From: Proteus faecis
Lineage (GTDB): Bacteria; Pseudomonadota; Gammaproteobacteria; Enterobacterales; Enterobacteriaceae
DNA: 64,000 nt
Reading direction: 5' to 3'
NCBI RefSeq assembly: GCF_003144395.1
Contig: NZ_PENZ01000028.1
Location: forward strand, 186,001-250,000
Of the stretch, positions 47,408 through 57,500 are shown in pieces; the first letter of the stretch is position 1, and each line of letters begins with the position of its first letter. The notes beneath the pieces were generated by a model. It made no database searches. It saw nothing but the letters and a program-made list of their open reading frames with translations, and was not told the DNA's origin. A program made the translations under genes and the position numbers.

Positions 47408-48187
47408 TTACGATGCCTTATCGTCGACGATAATCACTTCGATTTTATGATCTTTCAGTTCCTGAATATATTCTTCAGGAATACCCGAATCGGTCACTAA
47501 TATATCAATATCACCAAACTCTCTGATCATATGACAGCTGCGTTTACTGAATTTCGTAGAATCTGCAACCGCAATAATCGTTTCTGAGATATCACACATT
47601 AAACGGTTAAGACTAGCTTCCTGTTCATTATGTGTGGTGATACCAACACGTAAATCGAATCCATCAACACCTAGAAATACCTTATCAAAACGGTAATTTC
47701 TAAGACTATTTTCAGCTTGTGAGCCTGAAAAAGACAACGCACTTTTTCGCAATACACCACCGGTCATTAATACTTCTACACCTGAGGTATTTGCTAACTC
47801 CATTGCGACATCCAGACCGTTAGTCATGACCACTACATTTTCACGCGACTTTAAATGTGTCGCGATTTCGCGAGTAGTTGTCCCCGAGTCAAGAATGACG
47901 GTGTCTCCATCCTTTATCAGCGTTGCGGCAGCTTTCCCGATTAATGTTTTTATGCCCGCGTTTTGCCCACGTTTTTCGTGGATACTCAATTCGGCAATAA
48001 ATCCTGTATTAGGAATTGCTGCACCATGAGAACGAACGATATAACCATTTTTCTCAAGAAAACTTAGATCGCTGCGGATAGTGACACTTGAGACTTTAAA
48101 TAATTCAGCGAGATCTTCGACTCTGGCTTTACCCTGTTGGTTTACCATATCGAGGATTTCCATACGCCTCTCAACTGCCGCTTTCAC
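47408..48187 (-). CDS. agaR: DeoR-family repressor of the aga island, AgaR
   Basis: A 259-residue DeoR regulator starting with GTG. The N-terminal winged helix (about residues 6-57, with FKVSSVTIRSDLSFLEKNGY) is followed by a phosphosugar-sensing domain with ILDSGTTTREIA and LMTGGVLRKSALSFSG. AgaR of E. coli represses GalNAc genes and is relieved by GalNAc-6-P or GalN-6-P. It begins the minus-strand operon, and the region between it and the sulfatase-maturase gene has several CTTTCG/CGAAAG boxes, so it probably represses both directions. One box (CTTTCACTTTCG, 48181-48192) overlaps its own start codon. Confidence 0.92.
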   Translation of the reverse strand: MKAAVERRMEILDMVNQQGKARVEDLAELFKVSSVTIRSDLSFLEKNGYIVRSHGAAIPNTGFIAELSIHEKRGQNAGIKTLIGKAAATLIKDGDTVILDSGTTTREIATHLKSRENVVVMTNGLDVAMELANTSGVEVLMTGGVLRKSALSFSGSQAENSLRNYRFDKVFLGVDGFDLRVGITTHNEQEASLNRLMCDISETIIAVADSTKFSKRSCHMIREFGDIDILVTDSGIPEEYIQELKDHKIEVIIVDDKAS

Positions 48188-48217
48188 TTTCGTCTCCTTA
48201 CGAAACCAAAAGAGTAT

Positions 48218-48652
48218 CTTTCGATTGGTTTCGAATGTAGTTTACTACGCCAATTTTTACCGACAATGTAAAAAAACAAAACTTTTGATCTCTTTCACAA
48301 AGTTTCGAATCATCATCGATTGCTTACGATTATTTTCGTGTAGCTTCAATGATAGCCTTGAGGCCACCAGTTTCCAATAAATAAAATGATATAACGCATC
48401 ACTATACTTATGATTACACCATATATAGCTAGATGAATCACAATAATATAGATTTAATTTCGTTGTATTTCACAAAATACAGATTAAAACTTCACTACAT
48501 TGATTTATTTTCGAAAAATAAATAGCTCAAATAGTCAATAGAACATGAAATAGTATCGAATCGAAAGTAATTTTATCGAAAATAACTGTATTTCTCTTTC
48601 GCAATAAACTTTCAATTGCTTTCGAAATTCTGTATTTGTGATTTTAATCTCT
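48218..48652. promoter_or_regulatory. Divergent control region agaR / sulfatase-maturase: AgaR-type and CRP-like sites
   Basis: A 525-bp non-coding gap holds CTTTCG-N4-GTTTCG (48218-48233), several ATCGAA/TTCGAA boxes (48302-48340, 48511-48590), CTTTCG (48596), then CTTTCAATTGCTTTCG (48609-48624, 10-bp spacing). A CRP-like site TGTGATTTTAATCTCT follows at 48637-48652. The 10-bp spacing places boxes on one DNA face, as in the E. coli AgaR consensus. Promoter elements themselves were not assigned. Confidence 0.55.
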
Positions 48653-48712
48653 TTTGTTTTGATAAATTTTACGTAATGTAACAGGATAAAAAAGAAACTC
48701 AGGAAATGACTA

Positions 48713-49948
48713 ATGACATTAAATCAACCTGTTTATTTTCATATGATGGCAAAACCCACAAGCTACCACTGTAATATTAAATGTGAATATTGTTTTTATC
48801 TGGAAAAAGAAAATATTTTTCAAGATAAAACAAAAGAAACAGGCCATACAGTGATGCCAGATGGCGTACTTCGTCGTTATATTAAAGACTATATTCAATC
48901 ACACAGTGGAGAGCAGGTTGATTTTTCTTGGCAAGGTGGTGAGCCAACGCTTGCTGGATTAGCGTTCTTTGAACAAGTCGTCAAATACCAAAAACAATTT
49001 GCTAACGGCAAGACAATTACAAATAGTGTACAAACCAATGCAATCGCCATTAATCGCCAATGGGCGCAATTTTTTGCTGATCACCACTTTCTATTAGGCG
49101 TTTCAATTGATGGTATTGAAGCGGTTCACGATAAATATCGTATTTCAGTCAATGGTAGCCCTACTTTTGAACGAGTAAAGCGTGCAATTAAGCTACTCAA
49201 TGAATATGGCGTTGAATTTAACACACTGACTGTCGTTAATGACCAAAATTGGAATAAAGGAAAAGAGACTTATCAAGCCTTAAAAGAGTTAGGTTCAACC
49301 TTCTTTCAATTTATTCCTATTGTCGAAGTCGATAGACGCTTTCCTCATACTCACGGCGGGCATTATGCTCCGGGTCCCAATGCACAGTTAGCTCCATTCT
49401 CTGTCCCAGCTGAGGGCTACGGACAATTTATAGCAGAAGTATTTGATGAATGGATACGACAAGGCGATATAGGAAAAATATATATTCGCTTATTTGATAG
49501 TTTACTGGGTACGTGGATGGGATACCCAGCATCAACCTGTATTCAATCCAAAACTTGTGGTCAAGCATTGATCATTGAAGCTAATGGTGATGTTTATTCT
49601 TGCGATCACTATGTCTATCCCGCCAATAATTTAGGAAATATTCATCAAAATAGCCTTGCACATTTAACCACTTCAAAGCAACAGCAGCGTTTTGGTCAAA
49701 ATAAATATGATAAACAAACGAGTATTTGCAAACAGTGTGAAGTGCAAAGTTTATGTTATGGCGGTTGCCCAAAACATCGCATTGTTGCTATTGAAGGCGA
49801 AAAGTATCGTCATAACTATCTATGTCGCTCTTATAAAAAAATATTTCATCATACAGCGATCGGTATGCAACTAATGCAACAAGCCATTTCGCGAGGAGGA
49901 CTCGCGAGTGATGCGCTTCCTGCAATGAAAAAAAACTATCTAAAGTAA
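48713..49948 (+). CDS. Anaerobic sulfatase-maturating enzyme (radical SAM, SPASM)
   Basis: A 411-residue radical-SAM protein. The SAM-cluster motif CNIKCEYC is at residues 20-27. The C-terminal SPASM region carries CIQSKTCGQ, YSCDHYVYP, CKQCEVQSLCYGGCPKH and a final LCRSY, the pattern for two extra 4Fe-4S clusters. It oxidises the active-site Cys of sulfatases to formylglycine in the cytoplasm without oxygen. Both sulfatases in this window are Cys-type, so both are presumably its clients. It starts the plus-strand block, 35 bp ahead of the second sulfatase gene. Confidence 0.94.
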   Translation: MTLNQPVYFHMMAKPTSYHCNIKCEYCFYLEKENIFQDKTKETGHTVMPDGVLRRYIKDYIQSHSGEQVDFSWQGGEPTLAGLAFFEQVVKYQKQFANGKTITNSVQTNAIAINRQWAQFFADHHFLLGVSIDGIEAVHDKYRISVNGSPTFERVKRAIKLLNEYGVEFNTLTVVNDQNWNKGKETYQALKELGSTFFQFIPIVEVDRRFPHTHGGHYAPGPNAQLAPFSVPAEGYGQFIAEVFDEWIRQGDIGKIYIRLFDSLLGTWMGYPASTCIQSKTCGQALIIEANGDVYSCDHYVYPANNLGNIHQNSLAHLTTSKQQQRFGQNKYDKQTSICKQCEVQSLCYGGCPKHRIVAIEGEKYRHNYLCRSYKKIFHHTAIGMQLMQQAISRGGLASDALPAMKKNYLK

Positions 49949-49983
49949 TCCTTTTTTTATTTTATTTATTCTGGAGAAAATCC

Positions 49984-51594
49984 GTGATCTTACCTTCTGT
50001 TAAAAAAAGCTTACTCGCTGGGCTGATTGCTACGTCATGTTTAAGCATTCCAATATCTGCCAATGCAGCTGGTACACCTGAAAAGCCGAATATTTTACTG
50101 ATAGTGATGGATGATTTAGGCACAGGACAACTTGATTTTGTACTGGATACCTTAGATGTTGATGCATTAGCACAACGATCTACACCGCCACGTTATGAAG
50201 GCGATATCAACAAAATGGTAGAAGCTGCGCGCATTGCCATGCCAAATGTCAGTGAAATGGCCACAAATGGTGCCAAAATGACCAATGCATTTGTTGCTCA
50301 TCCTGTTTGTGGCCCTTCTCGAGCGGGGATCTTTACTGGGCGCTCTCCAGCAAGCTTTGGTACTTACAGTAATGATGATGCGATTTTAGGTATTCCTAAA
50401 GATATCAAACTATTGCCTTCACTTTTTCAAGAAAATGGTTATGCCACCGCCAGTATCGGTAAATGGCATAATGCAAAAGTGATCCGCAAACCGAAAGTTA
50501 ATGAAAGTAAGCAAACTCGCGATTATCACGACAACATGATCTCAACACCAGAGGCTGGTTATGCCCCTCATGAACGCGGTTTCGATTATGATTTTAGTTA
50601 CTACGCATCAGGCGTAGCTTTGTGGAATTCGCCTGCATTTTGGCGTAATGGTGTCAATGTTCCTGCTCCGGGTTACACCACACATCTTTTAACGGATGAA
50701 ACCCTAAAATTTATTGATGAACATAAAGATAAGCCTTTCTTTATCAATCTTTCATATAGCGTTCCCCATATTCCATTAGAACAAGCTTCTCCTGCTAAAT
50801 ATATGGAAAAATTTGATACAGGTAATGTTGAAGCAGATAAATACTTTGCTGCCTTAAATGCAGCAGATGAAGGTATAGGTCAAATTATTGCAAAACTAAA
50901 AGCAAACGGTGAGCTAGAAAATACACTGATCTTTTTCTTATCGGATAATGGTGCTGTTAATGAGTCACCAATGCCAATGAATGCGATGGATAGAGGCTTT
51001 AAAGGGCAAATGTTTAATGGTGGCGTTAGAGTACCTTTTATTGCTTATCAACCTGGCACTATTCCAGCGGGAACAAAAAGTGATGAAATGATCTCCGCAC
51101 TCGATATTTTACCCACTGCACTACAAACAGCAGGTATTGCGATCCCTGACAATCTAAACGTTGAAGGGAAGAACATCATGCCTTTGCTTAAAGGCGAAAC
51201 AACAAAGTCTCCTCATAACTATCTTTATTGGGCTGGTCCTGGCACTAAACATTACAGCGAAGAAAACCAAGAGTTTTGGCATGGATATCACCAATGGATA
51301 ACCTATCAACGTAAAACACCACCGACAAATCCTAATTTAGAAAAACTCTCTAAAGGTGCTTGGGCTGTACGTGACGGTGAATGGGCGCTCTATTTTTATG
51401 ATGATGGGAAAAATCAGCCTCAACTTTTTAACGATAAAAAAGATCCGGCGGAATCAATCGATCTGGCTAAACAAAATCCACAAAAAGTAACAGAGCTAAA
51501 AAATGCATATTACCAGTGGATCAAAGATAAACCCAAGCCCGTTCTTTGGGGACAAGATCACTATCAAATACTCGTGGATTCTGCAAAACCTTAA
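49984..51594 (+). CDS. Sec-exported type I sulfatase (probable chondroitin disaccharide sulfatase)
   Basis: A 536-residue sulfatase starting with GTG and GGAG upstream. A Sec signal peptide ends near SANA (residue 28). Catalytic Cys109 lies in CGPSRAGIFTGR, a textbook C-x-P-x-R-x-x-x-x-T-G motif; IVMDDLG binds metal, and FFLSDNGAVNE supplies the second metal-ligand pair. It is unlike the Tat-exported sulfatase in signal and in sequence, so they probably attack different sulfate positions on GalNAc. P. vulgaris chondro-4- and chondro-6-sulfatases are known activities; assignment between the two genes is open. It is cotranscribed with the maturase. Confidence 0.92.
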   Translation: MILPSVKKSLLAGLIATSCLSIPISANAAGTPEKPNILLIVMDDLGTGQLDFVLDTLDVDALAQRSTPPRYEGDINKMVEAARIAMPNVSEMATNGAKMTNAFVAHPVCGPSRAGIFTGRSPASFGTYSNDDAILGIPKDIKLLPSLFQENGYATASIGKWHNAKVIRKPKVNESKQTRDYHDNMISTPEAGYAPHERGFDYDFSYYASGVALWNSPAFWRNGVNVPAPGYTTHLLTDETLKFIDEHKDKPFFINLSYSVPHIPLEQASPAKYMEKFDTGNVEADKYFAALNAADEGIGQIIAKLKANGELENTLIFFLSDNGAVNESPMPMNAMDRGFKGQMFNGGVRVPFIAYQPGTIPAGTKSDEMISALDILPTALQTAGIAIPDNLNVEGKNIMPLLKGETTKSPHNYLYWAGPGTKHYSEENQEFWHGYHQWITYQRKTPPTNPNLEKLSKGAWAVRDGEWALYFYDDGKNQPQLFNDKKDPAESIDLAKQNPQKVTELKNAYYQWIKDKPKPVLWGQDHYQILVDSAKP

Positions 51595-51648
51595 TATTCA
51601 ACTTCCGTTTTGTTTCGCAAGGATGCGTCTTTTTTCTGAGATACGAAA

Positions 51649-53124
51649 ATGGCTATTGAAATTGCATCTTCAGCACGTCCAAAACTCCCTTATGAGCACC
51701 CTAACGTAGAAATCTACCAACGCTTATTTAAGGAAAATATCATTCGACGATTAGTCAGAAAATCGGCTTATCGTCGCTATGATAAAACGATCACCGACTT
51801 TTTTAATGATGAAAACCAATCGCTTTTCTCTTTATGCGAAATGCTAACACAATATGTCACACAGGCTTTTCATCATTACCAAGTCTGGGGTTACTCTCAT
51901 GCTTATTATCCAGGAAGCCCAGGGCAACAAACAGCAAGAACTGATGCTCTTGAAGGGGTTAGCAGAGTACTTCCTCTACTTGCCACATGGGTAGTTAGCA
52001 GCAAAAAAAGTACGTTGATAGGATTAAATCATCAAGCTTTCAACTTACCTTCAATGATCAAACAAAGCTTTATTCATGGCACTGATCCACTTCATAAAGG
52101 ATATTGGGGAAAACTTGAAGATTACGATCAACGAATTTGTGAAGCATCTGATTTAGCGCTTACTCTTTGGATCAGCCGTGAATGGGTGTGGGATACATTA
52201 ACACCTGCCATACAGCAACAAATTATTACTTGGTTCGAACAAGTTAATCACTGTGAAATTGTTGATAATAACTGGCATTTTTTCCCTCTTACCGTCCAAT
52301 TTGTTATTAAAGCACTCACAGGAAAAGACACTATTACCCATTGGCGCTATGAACGGTTAAAAGAGTTTTATGTTGGTGATGGATGGTTTCGTGATGGGGC
52401 TAAAGGTAATTATGATTACTACAATGCATGGGGTTTTTATTATTCATTATATTGGTTAGCACAGATTGATCCTCAATTTGATACAACATTTATTACTCAA
52501 TCACTTAATACCTTTAATCAACATTACCTTTATTTTATGACGCCAAAAGGCATTCCTTTCTTTGGTCGAAGTGCCTGCTATCGCCTTGCGGTTTCTGCGC
52601 CATTGTTAGCAGGTGTCGATTTACATTGCCCTTCAGTAAAAGTGGGCGAGGCAAAACGCGCCTTTGAAAGTAGTTTGCGTTATTTTATTTCTCAAGGCGC
52701 ATTAAAAAATGGTGCTCCCACTCAAGGCTTATTTACTCACGATCCTCGTTTAGTTGATAACTACAGTGGGCCGGCCAGTAGTTTTTGGTCATTGCGTGCC
52801 GTAATTATTGCACTTTATTGTGCTGATCGTATCAACTTATGGCAAACACCTTCACTTCCCTTACCTATCGAAAAAGATAACTTTCGTTTCGAAATCCCTG
52901 CTATTCACGCTTTAGTGACTGGAGTGAAAGCAACACAAGAGGTAAACGTCATTTTTTGCGAAGATTATACAACACAGCAAACACCATTAACCCGTCGTTT
53001 AGAAAAACAGACCTTAGTACAAAAAGTCACTGAAACCGTGATAGGACAGTCAAGACGACCAAAAAATAATTTATTACGCAAAGGGATCACCAGTTATAGC
53101 TCTAAAATGGCTCATTTTTTCTAA
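51649..53124 (+). CDS. DUF2264-domain protein, possible glycoside hydrolase of the chondroitin pathway
   Basis: A 491-residue protein covered by a DUF2264-type sequence: many conserved aromatic residues in helical segments (DNNWHFFPLTVQF, GDGWFRDGAKGNYDYYNAW, RSACYRLAVSAPL) consistent with an alpha-barrel glycoside hydrolase. I recall the DUF2264 family as linked to CAZy GH154 (beta-glucuronidase activity), but cannot check. No signal peptide is visible, so it is predicted cytoplasmic, like the glucuronyl hydrolase. It lies 54 bp after the sulfatase in the same block. A possible role is removing saturated glucuronate from chondroitin ends. Its last 60 residues are basic and poorly conserved-looking. 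Confidence 0.72.
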   Translation: MAIEIASSARPKLPYEHPNVEIYQRLFKENIIRRLVRKSAYRRYDKTITDFFNDENQSLFSLCEMLTQYVTQAFHHYQVWGYSHAYYPGSPGQQTARTDALEGVSRVLPLLATWVVSSKKSTLIGLNHQAFNLPSMIKQSFIHGTDPLHKGYWGKLEDYDQRICEASDLALTLWISREWVWDTLTPAIQQQIITWFEQVNHCEIVDNNWHFFPLTVQFVIKALTGKDTITHWRYERLKEFYVGDGWFRDGAKGNYDYYNAWGFYYSLYWLAQIDPQFDTTFITQSLNTFNQHYLYFMTPKGIPFFGRSACYRLAVSAPLLAGVDLHCPSVKVGEAKRAFESSLRYFISQGALKNGAPTQGLFTHDPRLVDNYSGPASSFWSLRAVIIALYCADRINLWQTPSLPLPIEKDNFRFEIPAIHALVTGVKATQEVNVIFCEDYTTQQTPLTRRLEKQTLVQKVTETVIGQSRRPKNNLLRKGITSYSSKMAHFF

Positions 53125-53128
53125 TCAT

Positions 53129-53197
53129 CTTTCATTTACTTTCGATGCAAAAGCAATAAAAATGTGATTTAGATCTTTTACCTTTCTATTTCTTTCG
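53129..53197 (+). promoter_or_regulatory. Candidate AgaR operators and CRP site before agaY
   Basis: Two pairs of CTTTC boxes with 10-bp periodicity, CTTTCATTTACTTTCG (53129-53144) and CTTTCTATTTCTTTCG (53182-53197), flank a CRP-like TGTGATTTAGATCTTT (53163-53178). The CRP-like site begins exactly 76 bp before the agaY start, the same distance as the CRP-like site before the maturase gene. This argues for a separate promoter for the agaY-kdgK-eda unit. Confidence 0.6.
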
Positions 53198-53229
53198 TTT
53201 ATTATTATTCGTAATCAAATGAAAGATGA

Positions 53230-55041
<1,812 letters not shown>

Positions 55042-55061
<20 letters not shown>

Positions 55062-55683
55062 TACTCTTTCATCACTGAAAGTGATCCCCGTGATCCAAAT
55101 TAATCGCGCTGAAGATGCAATCTGGCTGGGTGAAATTCTAACCCAAAATCAATTACCTGTTGCCGAAATTACCTTTCGTACACCAGTAGCAGCCAAAGCC
55201 ATAAAACTCATGCATGAACACTTCCCTGAGCTAATATTATGCGCTGGAACAGTATTGACTGCACAACAAGCAGATATGGCAAAAGAAGCTGGGGCTCGCT
55301 TTGTTATTTCTCCGGGCTACAACCCAAGTACCGTTGATTACTGCCTTAATAATGGCATTGATATTGTGCCGGGTATTAACAATCCAAGCCAAATCGAGAT
55401 CGCACTTGAAAAAGGCTTAACTTTACTTAAATTTTTCCCTGCAGAAGCCTCTGGCGGTGTAAAAATGCTAAAAGCATTAGCATCACCTTACGCCCAAGTC
55501 CAATTTATGCCTACAGGTGGTATTAGTTTAAATAACGTGAGTGATTATCTTGCTATTCCACAAGTTGTTGCTTGCGGAGGAAGCTGGATTGCCACAGCAG
55601 ATACGATTGATAAACAAGATAAACAGACCATTGTTAATCATATTCAAAGTATCCACTCATTACTAAAAACACATAAGGGATAA
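55042..55683 (+). CDS. eda: KDPG/KHG aldolase (Entner-Doudoroff type)
   Basis: A 213-residue class I aldolase. The Schiff-base Lys is in LLKFFPAEASGG, the catalytic Glu in VAEITFRTP, and AGTVLTAQQADMAKEAGA and MPTGGI are family-typical. It cleaves 2-keto-3-deoxy-6-phosphogluconate to pyruvate and glyceraldehyde-3-phosphate, ending uronate breakdown. It overlaps kdgK by 20 bp, with its ribosome-binding site AAGGA inside kdgK. A second, housekeeping eda may exist elsewhere in the genome; this copy appears dedicated to the island. Confidence 0.94.
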
Positions 55684-55688
55684 ATAAA

Positions 55689-56270
55689 ATGAAACAGGTT
55701 GCCGTTTTATTAGCTGATGGATTTGAAGAAGGTGAAGCTGTTGTTTTTATTGATATCATGCGTCGTCTTGATATTCATGTTGATGTACTTTCTTGCATGG
55801 ATAGTTTGGTATTAAATACTTATTTTGAAACTAAAATCAGTGCTGATTTTTTATTAACTGAAAAACTGACACATAGTTATGACGCAATAATGATGCCAGG
55901 AGGTCCTAAAGGCACCGATCGTTTATCCGCTAACGAGCAAGTTATTCAATTTATTAAACGCCATATTGCTGAAGATAAATATATTTGTGCACTATGCTCT
56001 TCAGGAGCAAAAGTATTAGCGGCACATCATCTTCTTGAAGGTCGTCATTACAGTACTGGCGATAAATTAGCAGATAAATACGATGATGGTCATTATCTTG
56101 ATCAAGATGTTGTTGTGGATGGAAAGTTTATCAGTGCAAAAGGATTAGGTGTGAGTTTTGAATTTGCCTTTACAGTAGCTCGCCATTTATTAAACGACAA
56201 TACAGAAAAAGTAGACTGGCAAGCTAATCATATTTATTTCAAACACTGGCCATTAGATTACCTAAAATAG
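55689..56270 (+). CDS. DJ-1/PfpI superfamily protein in the uronate operon
   Basis: A 193-residue DJ-1/PfpI-type protein. The conserved acidic residue lies in GFEEGEAV and the nucleophile Cys is in the elbow ICALCSSGAKVLA (about residue 100), typical of the YajL/DJ-1 branch. Family members act on glyoxals, glycated groups or as redox chaperones. It is 5 bp after eda and ends the operon, so a job connected with reactive keto-sugar intermediates (for example 4-deoxy-5-ketouronate or KDG) is plausible. That link is an inference from position. A hairpin (56292-56320) follows. Confidence 0.86.
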   Translation: MKQVAVLLADGFEEGEAVVFIDIMRRLDIHVDVLSCMDSLVLNTYFETKISADFLLTEKLTHSYDAIMMPGGPKGTDRLSANEQVIQFIKRHIAEDKYICALCSSGAKVLAAHHLLEGRHYSTGDKLADKYDDGHYLDQDVVVDGKFISAKGLGVSFEFAFTVARHLLNDNTEKVDWQANHIYFKHWPLDYLK

Positions 56271-56291
56271 CTAAATTAATTATTATGAACG

Positions 56292-56320
56292 ATATAAAGG
56301 GGATTAACTCCCCTTTATAT
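56292..56320 (+). terminator. Terminator of the agaY-kdgK-eda operon
   Basis: An 11-bp perfect stem (ATATAAAGGGG / CCCCTTTATAT) followed by TTTTC. A second hairpin, CCCCAATAAT / ATTATTGGGG, lies at 56372-56401. From 56402 to 56973 the DNA is very AT-rich, with no gene or motif I can name apart from the presumed type VI promoter. Confidence 0.82.
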
Positions 56321-56973
56321 TTTCATTTTAATTATCGTCACAAATAATAACTCCTTTTCGCCCCAATCCCTCCCCAATAATTGCTAGCTCTATTATTGGG
56401 GGTATCTCAAAAATAGTTTTATCTATTTTCCTTCTGATTTAATCAACGTATTTATAAGATCACATATTAATTAATCAAAAAAAAGAATAAAAAGAAGTTA
56501 AATAGATCTTTTTCTACTTAAGAATTAATACTTAAAAAATACAAACATTAAAATCTAAGGTTAAAAACATCATTGTACTATTTCTATTTTCTTATCATTC
56601 GTCACATCAACTAATAACAATAAAAAGTAATAACTATATGTTATAAATAATAACTCCTACTATGTGTATATACTAACAGAATAGACGTAAATAAATTAAT
56701 ATAGAAACTCGTCATTATAAATTTAAATAATATATAAAATAAACATCATATTATGATATTTATTTGAAATAAACCTCCAATATATTCTAAAGTGTTTTCT
56801 TTATATTTCATTTTAACTTTAGAGATATCTCTCAAAAATATTAAGATAAATTGATTTATTTAATTTTGTTTAATATAAGGTAAATACTTTAAAATAAATT
56901 TCTTGTTAGTGAAATTACTTAATATTCCCCACTCTCAAGAGATCCTTTATTCGTTTAATACAAGGATTTTATT

Positions 56974-57471
56974 ATGTCAGATAGTTTTCAAAATGAAGTT
57001 CCTAAAGCGCGGGTAAATATAAAACTCGACTTACATACAGGTGGTGCACAGAAAAAAGTTGAGTTGCCTTTAAAACTATTGGCTATCGGCGACTACAGCA
57101 ACGGAAAGGATAAACGGGTTCTTTCAGAAAGAGAAAAGGTCAACATTAATAAAAATAACTTCAACAACGTGCTTACTGAATTTTCCCCTTCCGTCAATCT
57201 TACTGTAAAAAACACATTAGCTAATGATGGTAGCGAGGAGAACATTAATCTGTCATTTAAAGAGATGGCAGACTTTGAACCAGAACAAGTTGCTCGCCAG
57301 ATACCTCAACTACGCGCCATGCTAGCAATGCGTAATCTCTTACGTGACTTAAAGTCTAACCTCCTTGATAACATCACTTTTCGTCGTGAACTCGAAAATA
57401 TCCTTAAAGATCCTGCATTAAGTGATGAACTACGCGAGGAATTATCTCAACTCGCACCGAAAAAAGACTAA
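56974..57471 (+). CDS. tssB: Type VI secretion contractile sheath small subunit TssB (VipA)
   Basis: A 165-residue sheath subunit. The start MSDSFQNEVPKARVNIKLDLHTGGAQKKVELPLKLLAIGDYS region (family core RVNIKLDLHTGGAQKKVEL) and the later FNNVLTEFSPSVNLTVKN and RNLLRDLKSNLLDN are TssB-typical. With TssC it forms the contractile tube around the Hcp rod. AAGGA sits before the ATG. It is the first gene of the type VI operon, 29 bp before tssC. Confidence 0.95.
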   Translation: MSDSFQNEVPKARVNIKLDLHTGGAQKKVELPLKLLAIGDYSNGKDKRVLSEREKVNINKNNFNNVLTEFSPSVNLTVKNTLANDGSEENINLSFKEMADFEPEQVARQIPQLRAMLAMRNLLRDLKSNLLDNITFRRELENILKDPALSDELREELSQLAPKKD

Positions 57472-57500
57472 TTGGGTTTTATCATTACAGGATTATGCTT

